A DNA stretch of 64,000 nt from an uncultured Prevotellaceae bacterium (lineage in GTDB: Bacteria; Bacteroidota; Bacteroidia; Bacteroidales; Bacteroidaceae). Numbering within the stretch: the stretch's first letter is position 1; each line of letters begins with the position of its first letter. The stretch is taken from contig CACYQO010000022.1 in assembly GCA_902776545.1 (NCBI GenBank), positions 1-64,000 of the forward strand, given 5' to 3'. The notes under the pieces were generated by a model. It saw only the letters and a list, made by a program, of their open reading frames with translations. It did not search any database and was not told where the DNA came from. The position numbers and the translations under genes were made by a program. Of the stretch, positions 57,876 to 64,000 are shown in pieces.

Positions 57876-58901
57876 TTACTTGTCTTTGAGGGCGTCCATA
57901 ATCTTTGCCTCGATTTCCTCGCAGAGCTCAGGATTATCCCGCAGGAGATTTTTCGTGGCGTCACGGCCCTGGCCCAGTTTGGAACTACCGTAAGAGAACC
58001 ATGAACCGCTCTTCTTGATGATCTCAAGCTCGACGCCCAGATCAACGATCTCACCGATCTTGGAGATACCCTCGCCGAAGGTGATCTCGAACTCTGCCTT
58101 ACGGAAGGGAGGTGCCACCTTGTTCTTCACGACCTTCACGCGCACCTGATTGCCGATGGGCTGGTCGCCGTCTTTCAACGTGGTCACCTTGCGGATGTCC
58201 AGACGTACTGAAGCGTAGAACTTGAGGGCGTTACCACCCGTCGTGGTCTCAGGATTGCCAAACGACACGCCGATCTTCTCTCTCAGCTGGTTGATGAAGA
58301 TGCAGGTGGTGTTGGTCTTGGCGATGGTTGAGGTCAGCTTGCGCAGGGCCTGACTCATCAGACGGGCCTGCAGACCAACGGCCGAGTCACCCATGTCGCC
58401 CTCAATTTCCTTTTTCGGGGTCAGGGCTGCCACAGAGTCGATGACGATGATATCGATAGCCGAGCTGCGTATCAGCTGATCTGCTATCTCCAGGGCCTGC
58501 TCACCATTGTCGGGCTGAGAGATATACAGGTTATTGATGTCCACACCCAGATGCTCTGCGTAGAAACGATCGAAGGCATGCTCAGCATCGATGAACGCAG
58601 CCACACCACCAGCCTTCTGACATTCTGCGATGGCATGGATGGCCAGCGTGGTCTTACCAGACGACTCCGGACCGTAGATCTCTATGATTCGTCCCTTGGG
58701 ATAGCCGCCGACGCCAAGTGCGGCATTCAGTCCGATACTACCCGTGGGTATCACGTCCACATTCACAATCTTCTCTTCACCCATGCGCATGATGGCGCCT
58801 TTGCCGAAGTCCTTTTCGATTTTGGCCATTGCAGCCTGCAGCGCCTTCAGTTTCTGCTGTTGCGGAGTCAGTTGCTCCGTTGATTCTTCTTTCTTTGCCA
58901 T
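57876..58901 (-). CDS. recA: recombinase RecA
   Basis: 341 residues. The N-terminal helix, Walker [10 protein letters not shown] (~75), MAW-type [12 protein letters not shown] and the L2 region [11 protein letters not shown]...[24 protein letters not shown] are all present; the acidic C-terminus is of usual length. It binds single-stranded DNA and promotes strand exchange and the SOS response. Transcribed on the minus strand downstream of the dehydrogenase gene (gap 26 bases), so they may be co-transcribed. Terminated by the shared hairpin with 56291. Confidence 0.98.
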   Translation of the reverse strand: MAKKEESTEQLTPQQQKLKALQAAMAKIEKDFGKGAIMRMGEEKIVNVDVIPTGSIGLNAALGVGGYPKGRIIEIYGPESSGKTTLAIHAIAECQKAGGVAAFIDAEHAFDRFYAEHLGVDINNLYISQPDNGEQALEIADQLIRSSAIDIIVIDSVAALTPKKEIEGDMGDSAVGLQARLMSQALRKLTSTIAKTNTTCIFINQLREKIGVSFGNPETTTGGNALKFYASVRLDIRKVTTLKDGDQPIGNQVRVKVVKNKVAPPFRKAEFEITFGEGISKIGEIVDLGVELEIIKKSGSWFSYGSSKLGQGRDATKNLLRDNPELCEEIEAKIMDALKDK

Positions 58902-58927
58902 AGCTTTAGAAATTTAAGAGTTAATAC

Positions 58928-60163
58928 TTATAATTCGAGGTCACCGTCGAACACTTCGTGCCAGGGCAGACCTTGTTTGTTCAGTTGCTCCATGAACGGA
59001 TCGGGATCGAAATCCTCCACGTTCCACACGCCCGGCTTTTTCCAGATGCCCTTCACGAACATCATCGCACCGATCATGGCGGGTACGCCAGTGGTGTACG
59101 ACACGCCCTGCATACCAGTCTCCTTGTAGGCCTCCTGGTGCTTGCAGTTGTTATAGACGTAGTAGGTGTGCTCCTGACCGTCCTTGATACCACGGATGCG
59201 GCAGCCGATAGAGGTCTCGCCCTCGTAGTTCTCGCCGAGGTCCTGCGGATTGGGCAGCACGGCCTTCAGGAACTGCAGGGGAACGATCTTCACCTTCGCC
59301 GTGCCTGAGCCGTCAGCTAACGGTGCTTCGTATTCGATCTCGTCGATACGGCTCATGCCGATGTTCTGGATTACATCGAGGTGCTTCAGATACTGCTCGC
59401 CGAAGGTCATCCAGAAGCGTCCCTGCTTGATGGTGGGATAGTTCTTCACCAGTGACTCCAGCTCCTCGTGGTGCAGCAGATACGACTCACGAGGCCCGAT
59501 GTTGGGGTAGGTGAGGGGCTTGTGGATCTCCAGCGGCTCGGTCTCAATCCACTGACCGTCCTTGTAGTAGAGGCCCTTTTGGGTAATCTCTCGGATGTTG
59601 ATCTCCGGGTTGAAGTTCGTGGCGAAGGCGTGGTGATGGTCACCGGCATTGCAGTCGACGATGTCCAGGTAGTGGATCTCGTCGAAGTGGTGCTTGGCGG
59701 CGTAGGCCGTATAGACGCCACTGACGCCCGGGTCGAAGCCACAGCCGAGGATGGCCGTCAGCCCTGCCTGCTCGAAGCGGTCCTTGTAGGCCCACTGCCA
59801 TGAGTACTCGAAGTGTGCCTCGTCCTTCGGCTCGTAGTTCGCCGTGTCGAGATAGTTACAGCCGCATGCCAGACAGGCGTCCATGATGGTCAGGTCCTGA
59901 TAGGGCAGGGCGAGGTTAATCACGAGCTCAGGCTTGTAGTCCGTGAAGAGCGCCTTCAGCTGCTCCACATCGTCGGCATCCACCTGAGCGGTCTTGATGT
60001 CCATGTCGTAGCCGGCCTTGTGGATGTCGGCTACAATCTTGTCGCATTTTGCTTTGCGGCGGCTGGCAATCATAAAATCGGTAAACACGTCAGCATTCTG
60101 TGCAATCTTGAATGCTGCTACCGTGGCGACGCCACCGGCGCCAATCATTAATACTCTTGACAT
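58928..60163 (-). CDS. saccharopine dehydrogenase family; carboxynorspermidine dehydrogenase-like
   Basis: 411 residues. N-terminal Rossmann fold with GAGGVATVAA at residues 8-17, followed by a catalytic domain with CGFDPGVSG, DIVDCNAGDHHHAFATNFNPEINIRE and LEIHKPLTYP. The length and motifs fit carboxynorspermidine/saccharopine dehydrogenases, which make polyamine precursors by reductive coupling with NADPH. In operon upstream of recA. Preceded by a 7-bp array at 60171-60205. The exact substrate cannot be read from the sequence. Confidence 0.88.
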   Translation of the reverse strand: MSRVLMIGAGGVATVAAFKIAQNADVFTDFMIASRRKAKCDKIVADIHKAGYDMDIKTAQVDADDVEQLKALFTDYKPELVINLALPYQDLTIMDACLACGCNYLDTANYEPKDEAHFEYSWQWAYKDRFEQAGLTAILGCGFDPGVSGVYTAYAAKHHFDEIHYLDIVDCNAGDHHHAFATNFNPEINIREITQKGLYYKDGQWIETEPLEIHKPLTYPNIGPRESYLLHHEELESLVKNYPTIKQGRFWMTFGEQYLKHLDVIQNIGMSRIDEIEYEAPLADGSGTAKVKIVPLQFLKAVLPNPQDLGENYEGETSIGCRIRGIKDGQEHTYYVYNNCKHQEAYKETGMQGVSYTTGVPAMIGAMMFVKGIWKKPGVWNVEDFDPDPFMEQLNKQGLPWHEVFDGDLEL

Positions 60164-60170
60164 AATATAT

Positions 60171-60205
60171 ACTTTGAACTTTGAACTTTAAACTTTGAAC
60201 TTTAT
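60171..60205. repeat. 7-bp tandem array (ACTTTGA units)
   Basis: Five 7-bp units (ACTTTGA, one ACTTTAA, one ACTTTAT) in the gap between 60163 and 60208. Confidence 0.85.
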
Positions 60206-60207
60206 GA

Positions 60208-60813
60208 TTACTTTGCATGGATTTCATCGGCCGAGATGCCGAGGGCGGCCATGAGGGAGTAGCCAAGGATCTCCTGACGGAAATTGCCGCCCGGCTTGGG
60301 CTCCATGGCGAACACGGTAATGCGCTTTTCGTCGTCATCGACACGGTTGAGCACCTCGCGTACCTTATTATATATATAAGGATCCTCGGCGTTGGGAATC
60401 ACCATCACCCGCTTCACTTTCTTCTGGGCCGTCACCAGCCGCAGGGCTTCTGTCAGATAGTCCTCGCTGTCGGCGATGGCCTCGATGGGGATGGCGCTGA
60501 TGACGAACTCCCCCAGATGGTCCTTGAACGCCTTGCCGTCGAGCTCATCGGCATAGTTGCCTGGGGCAAAGTTGTCCAGCTGCGCCTTGTCTTTCCGGTG
60601 AGCCAGCACCACGAGAGTCTCATGCCCACCCGCCCGGAGTCCGCCGTCGAGGGCTACGCAGTCCACCCACTTGGCCAGATCGGCCTTGGGGATGCGACGG
60701 CCCAGCATGCGCTCGAAGTTCACGATGAGGTTGAATGCGACCTTGTCCACATAGTCCGCATCGACGAGCATCACGTTTTCACTCCATTTCGTCTCCTGTT
60801 GGTTGTTGTTCAT
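60208..60813 (-). CDS. conserved hypothetical protein
   Basis: 201 residues from ATG 60813; a TTG at 60825 lies in the promoter box and is rejected. Mixed alpha/beta soluble protein (VMLVDADYVDKVAFNLIVNFE, FVISAIPIEAIADSEDYL, RVMVIPNAEDPYIYNKV). No domain that I recognise with certainty; it resembles a DUF6621-type family known only from Bacteroidales (from memory). It lies upstream of the dehydrogenase and recA genes on the same strand (44-base gap) and probably heads that operon. Its promoter box TAACTTTG (60823-60830) ends 9 bases before ATG, so the message is nearly leaderless. Confidence 0.7.
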   Translation of the reverse strand: MNNNQQETKWSENVMLVDADYVDKVAFNLIVNFERMLGRRIPKADLAKWVDCVALDGGLRAGGHETLVVLAHRKDKAQLDNFAPGNYADELDGKAFKDHLGEFVISAIPIEAIADSEDYLTEALRLVTAQKKVKRVMVIPNAEDPYIYNKVREVLNRVDDDEKRITVFAMEPKPGGNFRQEILGYSLMAALGISADEIHAK

Positions 60814-60822
60814 ATCTGAGTG

Positions 60823-60830
60823 CAAAGTTA
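60823..60830 (-). promoter_or_regulatory. -7 box of the 60813 gene
   Basis: TAACTTTG on the minus strand, 9 bases before ATG; the transcript likely begins almost at the start codon. Confidence 0.65.
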
Positions 60831-60840
60831 CGAAAAAGAA

Positions 60841-60868
60841 GTGAAAAGTGAATAGTGAAAAGTGAAAA
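60841..60868. repeat. 7-bp tandem array (GTGAAAA units)
   Basis: Four 7-bp units in the divergent gap between 60813 and the nhaD gene. Confidence 0.8.
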
Positions 60869-60892
60869 ATTTGCTGCCGCCGTGCAAAAAAT

Positions 60893-60920
60893 CGTAAATA
60901 GTAAATCGTAAATCGTAAAT
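60893..60920. repeat. 7-bp tandem array (CGTAAAT units)
   Basis: Four 7-bp units ending 6 bases before the -7 box of the nhaD promoter, covering the -33 position. Confidence 0.8.
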
Positions 60921-60926
60921 AATTGC

Positions 60927-60934
60927 TATCTTTG
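60927..60934 (+). promoter_or_regulatory. -7 box of nhaD
   Basis: TATCTTTG, 38 bases before ATG 60973; the -33 region is a 7-bp array with no TTTG at 19 bases. Confidence 0.65.
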
Positions 60935-60972
60935 CAGTCAAATTAAGAACAATTTAATAACTCAGATTCAAA

Positions 60973-62334
60973 ATGTCAACATTATCGATTGCGATTATCA
61001 TCGTCTTCTGTATCGGCTATTTCTTTATAGCCATAGAGAGTGTGACGAAAATCAACAAGGCAGCCATTGCGCTGCTGATGTTTGTGGCCACCTGGACACT
61101 CTTCATGATTGATCCGGGCAGTTATATTGCCGCTGCCGTAGGCGAGATGAAGGCCTTGGAAGTCAGTCACGTCATCGAGCACCACCTCGGCAGCACGGGC
61201 ACGACGCTCTTCTTCCTGATGGGAGCCATGACCATTGTCGAACTGGTGGACCAGAACGGCGGCTTCAATTTCGTGCGTGACACGCTGCAGACGAAGAGCA
61301 AGAAGGCGCTGCTGTGGCGTATTGCCTGCATGACGTTCATCCTCTCGGCCATCCTCGACAACCTGACCACGTCGATCGTGATGATCATGATCCTGCGCAA
61401 GCTCGTCGACGACAAGAAAGACCGTCTCATCTATGCCTCCCTCGTGGTGATTGCCGCCAATTCCGGCGGCGCCTTCTCACCCATCGGCGACGTCACGACG
61501 ATCATGCTCTGGAACAAAGGTGTCATCACCGCAGCAGGTGTCATCACTGAGATCTTCATCCCCTCGGTGGTGTCGATGGTCATTCCCGCCTACATCCTCT
61601 CCCTCTCGCTGAAGGGAAAGCTTGAGATACAGCAGGCGGAGGAGGCCGCCGTCGACGAGTCAGACAGCCTGTCTGCGGGTCAGCGCAAGTCGATCTTCTT
61701 CCTCGGTGTGGGCGGACTGATCTTCGTGCCCATCTTCAAGACCATCACCCATCTGCCGCCATTTGTGGGCATCCTGCTCGTTTTAGGCGTGCTCTGGACG
61801 GTCACGGAGATCTTCTACACGAGTATCCATCAGGAGAGTGAAGACACGGCCAACAACACCAATACGCAGAAACGCGTGTCGAAGATGCTGTCTCGAATCG
61901 ACATGGACACCATCCTCTTCTTCCTCGGCATCCTGATGGCCGTAGGCTGTCTGGAGACCATCGGTGCCCTGACGCTGCTGGGTCAGACACTCGACGTCAC
62001 CTTTGCGGGTAATCACTATCTCGTCACGGGCATCATCGGCGTCCTCTCGTCGATTGTCGACAATGTGCCGCTCGTGGCTGGTTGCATGGGTATGTATCCT
62101 GTGCAGGCTGCCGGCGACATGGCCGTCGACGGCATCTTCTGGCAGCTGCTGGCCTACTGTGCCGGTGTTGGCGGCTCGATGCTCATCATCGGCTCTGCTG
62201 CCGGTGTGGTGGTCATGGGCCTTGAGAAGATCACCTTCGGCTGGTATATGAAGAAGATCACGTGGGTGGCCTTCGCGGGCTACCTCGCCGGTATCTTCTG
62301 TTATTGGGTCATTCGTACGTTCATCATGGGATAA
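60973..62334 (+). CDS. nhaD: NhaD-type sodium/proton antiporter
   Basis: 453 residues with about 11 hydrophobic segments. NhaD/ArsB-type (ion transporter superfamily) features: MGAMTIVELVDQNGGF, SAILDNLTTSIVMI (~135-148), NSGGAFSPIGDVTTIMLW (~172-190), and the second-half counterpart SSIVDNVPLVAG. Family role: Na+ export in exchange for protons, salt and pH homeostasis. Own promoter and terminator, single gene. Preceded by two 7-bp arrays and followed by an 8-bp array. Confidence 0.9.
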   Translation: MSTLSIAIIIVFCIGYFFIAIESVTKINKAAIALLMFVATWTLFMIDPGSYIAAAVGEMKALEVSHVIEHHLGSTGTTLFFLMGAMTIVELVDQNGGFNFVRDTLQTKSKKALLWRIACMTFILSAILDNLTTSIVMIMILRKLVDDKKDRLIYASLVVIAANSGGAFSPIGDVTTIMLWNKGVITAAGVITEIFIPSVVSMVIPAYILSLSLKGKLEIQQAEEAAVDESDSLSAGQRKSIFFLGVGGLIFVPIFKTITHLPPFVGILLVLGVLWTVTEIFYTSIHQESEDTANNTNTQKRVSKMLSRIDMDTILFFLGILMAVGCLETIGALTLLGQTLDVTFAGNHYLVTGIIGVLSSIVDNVPLVAGCMGMYPVQAAGDMAVDGIFWQLLAYCAGVGGSMLIIGSAAGVVVMGLEKITFGWYMKKITWVAFAGYLAGIFCYWVIRTFIMG

Positions 62335-62341
62335 GCTGACA

Positions 62342-62386
62342 TTGTAGCGTTGTAGCGTTGTTGCGTTGTTGCATTGTTGCGTTGCA
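62342..62386. repeat. 8-bp tandem array (TTGTAGCG/TTGTTGCG)
   Basis: Five 8-bp units plus a partial one, beginning 7 bases after the nhaD stop, just before its terminator. Confidence 0.8.
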
Positions 62387-62393
62387 CATAAAA

Positions 62394-62425
62394 AAGCCAA
62401 GGGCGTTTCACAACGGCCTTGGCTT
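62394..62425. terminator. terminator after nhaD
   Basis: Perfect 9-bp stem AAGCCAAGG/CCTTGGCTT with a 14-base loop, located between nhaD and the convergent 62472 gene. Confidence 0.75.
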
Positions 62426-62471
62426 AAACGTTCAAAATAAAAAATGAAAAACAATTTTTCAGCCACTCATT

Positions 62472-62969
62472 TCACAACGTATGGAAAAGCATATCGAAAG
62501 CCTGACTTATTTTCTTATCGTTGATGTATTTCTCATTCTCAGCACCGATCTCAACCATGGCCATGTAGTGAATCAGAGACACATAGAAGTCCTTGAATGC
62601 CATGCAAGGTTCAGGCATGAAGAAATCATCCACCTTTTGAATGCCCATCCTCTCAATCAACCGGGCAAGCACGTAGGCGAAATACATCGAGGTATTATTC
62701 TCAGACCGTGGTGCCCACGTAGAGATGACTCCAGATAACTGAAGGATGCCCCTTTTCCTATACGTGACTGCGATGATTTTCAGCGCAGCACGATAGCCGA
62801 ACAGTTCATCTTCAAACGTACAGAATTTATCGTTCACATTTCTGAATTGCTCACCCTGCCAATGATTCTTGTCGCTCCTTCTGATGTTCAGATGGTTCTT
62901 TTGGCGGATACCCAAGGGGAGGGATTTTCCCTCGCCCTTGGCATTAATCTTTGAATTTTTGTCTATCAT
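62472..62969 (-). CDS. structural-protein-P5-like / element-associated protein
   Basis: 165 residues, soluble. Features: NIRRSDKNHWQGEQFRNVN, FCTFEDELFGYRAALKIIAV, SGVISTWAPRSENNTSMY, resembling phage-derived 'P5' type proteins often annotated in Bacteroidales next to DUF3987 genes. It overlaps the upstream DUF3987 gene by 4 bases (ATGA). Probably a remnant of an older element. Function unknown. Confidence 0.6.
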   Translation of the reverse strand: MIDKNSKINAKGEGKSLPLGIRQKNHLNIRRSDKNHWQGEQFRNVNDKFCTFEDELFGYRAALKIIAVTYRKRGILQLSGVISTWAPRSENNTSMYFAYVLARLIERMGIQKVDDFFMPEPCMAFKDFYVSLIHYMAMVEIGAENEKYINDKKISQAFDMLFHTL

Positions 62970-64000
62970 ATTGTTTTACCTTTTTCTGTTTTTTTATACT
63001 TACGTGGTTTACCTTTCTCGTCCACATTGATGAGCCCGTCTTTCTGCCAGCGGCTGACGAGTACACGGCCGTAACTGTTCGAAATTCCCAAGGTCTTCTG
63101 GAGAGATGCTATCGTAAACTCTTCAGGCAGCTGAGCCAGCTGCTGAACGGTCTTCGTGTGGATGTTCTCAGCAGACTCCTCGGCAATCAGCTGGTCGCTG
63201 CCGACAACATACTTCTCAGTCATCCTGCCGAAGAACACCTTCTGCGAGAACAGCTGCACTTCCATGAACAGCTCACAGAGATCCAGGTCGTGCTGGTCGA
63301 TGCTCAGCTTGTGGTCCTTCACCCACTCCTCCCAATGCCGCATGATGATGAACGGCACGGAGCAATGGATCCCGTAGTAGCAGACTCGCTTGATGAGAAA
63401 CTCCAGGGCATCATCGTCGGTCGCACTGACGATATCCATCAGGTCGCTCGTCCACTTCCAGGCGCAATGCACGACAGGCTCTATAGGCAGCTCGCCCTTG
63501 CAACTGTCCAGGCGGTTGGCCCACATTTTCAGCGTCTCGTTGTAGGCCTGAATCTGCCTGGCGTTATTGCTATAGGCCATCATCTTATGCTTCTGAGGAG
63601 CCAGCGGAATGACTGCCAGACGGGTGGAGAGTCCGGAACCGAAGTTCGCCCTGGTCACCTTGCGGTAGAGGGAATAGGCCGTGCCTGTATAGAGGAAGTT
63701 CCAGTACACGTCGAACGGACCCGACACGGAATCGTTGTTACGATACATCTGGTCGTCACGCTCGTTGTGGAAGGCCTTCAGCTCAAACACGCCCTTGTCG
63801 ATCCACTGGCCGCCCTTGCTGGCAAGCAGCTGCGACTCGAGCTCGGCGTCGAAGGTGAAGAGGTGCAGATGCACCATCTCCCCGTCGATCTCCTCGACGT
63901 TGTTCACCATGTCCTCGATGAAGACGTTGTTGGCCGTGCGGGCACCGTGAATCCTGACCTTGGAATCCACATAGTTCACCTTCACCTTGTCCTTATCCTT
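62966..64000 (-). CDS. DUF3987-type protein, C-terminal part (5' end outside the window)
   Basis: 345 codons remain open at the right edge of the window in frame; GTG 63985 is only an internal codon. The segment YWNFLYTGTAYSLYRKV, FGSGLSTRLAVIPLAPQ matches the later part of DUF3987 proteins. C-terminal ~60 residues form a winged helix (FTIASLQKTLGISNSYGRVLVSRWQKDGLI). Similar in kind, not in detail, to the island A DUF3987 protein. Likely belongs to an element outside this window or to an old remnant. Confidence 0.75.
   Translation of the reverse strand, partial: KDKDKVKVNYVDSKVRIHGARTANNVFIEDMVNNVEEIDGEMVHLHLFTFDAELESQLLASKGGQWIDKGVFELKAFHNERDDQMYRNNDSVSGPFDVYWNFLYTGTAYSLYRKVTRANFGSGLSTRLAVIPLAPQKHKMMAYSNNARQIQAYNETLKMWANRLDSCKGELPIEPVVHCAWKWTSDLMDIVSATDDDALEFLIKRVCYYGIHCSVPFIIMRHWEEWVKDHKLSIDQHDLDLCELFMEVQLFSQKVFFGRMTEKYVVGSDQLIAEESAENIHTKTVQQLAQLPEEFTIASLQKTLGISNSYGRVLVSRWQKDGLINVDEKGKPRKYKKTEKGKTI

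Overview
The window comes from a Bacteroidales chromosome, most likely Prevotellaceae. Evidence: housekeeping genes with Bacteroidota-type sequence (guaB, two parvulin chaperones, an OstA-like protein, mutL, dnaK, recA); many promoters of the TAnnTTTG type, two of them with a TTTG box exactly 19 bases upstream; and typical Bacteroidales mobile-element genes (BT4734/VirE-type primase domain, DUF3987, MobV-like relaxase, paired zinc-ribbon/HTH protein and tyrosine recombinase). No species can be named from the sequence alone.

Layout. 1-12836 is chromosome: guaB 3' end, two periplasmic PPIases, OstA-like protein, mutL, tRNA-Val, a Trk/Ktr potassium system, an outer-membrane barrel protein and gltS. 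12861-54190 is about 41 kb of AT-richer DNA made of two islands inserted in tandem at the 3' end of dnaK. 54173-64000 is chromosome again: dnaK, a secreted protein, recA, a carboxynorspermidine-dehydrogenase-like protein, a conserved protein, an NhaD-type antiporter and a small DUF3987 remnant. Before insertion gltS and dnaK were convergent neighbours sharing the hairpin at 12805-12836.

Island B (12875-34507). A tyrosine recombinase and HTH gene lie at the dnaK-proximal end, followed by a small accessory module, then a nine-gene operon (30233 down to 14971) headed by an XRE regulator. The operon encodes a 90-aa protein, a radical SAM protein, a NERD-nuclease/UvrD-type helicase, a DrmE-like protein, DrmA-like helicase, DrmB-like DUF1998 protein, a lipoprotein and an HD/Hsp90-like ATPase. 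This is a DISARM-family cluster without an adjacent methyltransferase or DrmC. A Schlafen/AlbA-type ATP-binding gene follows. No relaxase was seen.

Island A (34521-54178). A related recombinase/HTH pair lies next to dnaK, then a primase/DUF3987 replication module, a MobV-like relaxase with an inverted-repeat region (candidate oriT), and a four-gene, nearly gapless operon (45968 down to 37373): SF1 helicase, PLD-type nuclease, a DUF1257/DUF2997-like protein and a Ycf46-like AAA ATPase. A solitary 5S rRNA gene follows this operon by 23 bases. Then come a DUF1016 (PDDEXK) gene, an XRE gene and a two-TM protein.

The chromosomal part also carries degenerate 7-bp and 8-bp tandem arrays between genes. 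Three such arrays lie inside the mutL reading frame; these arrays were not seen in the islands. The parts most worth a second look are the two multi-gene defence clusters stacked at dnaK, the orphan 5S rRNA in island A and the repeat cassettes in mutL.
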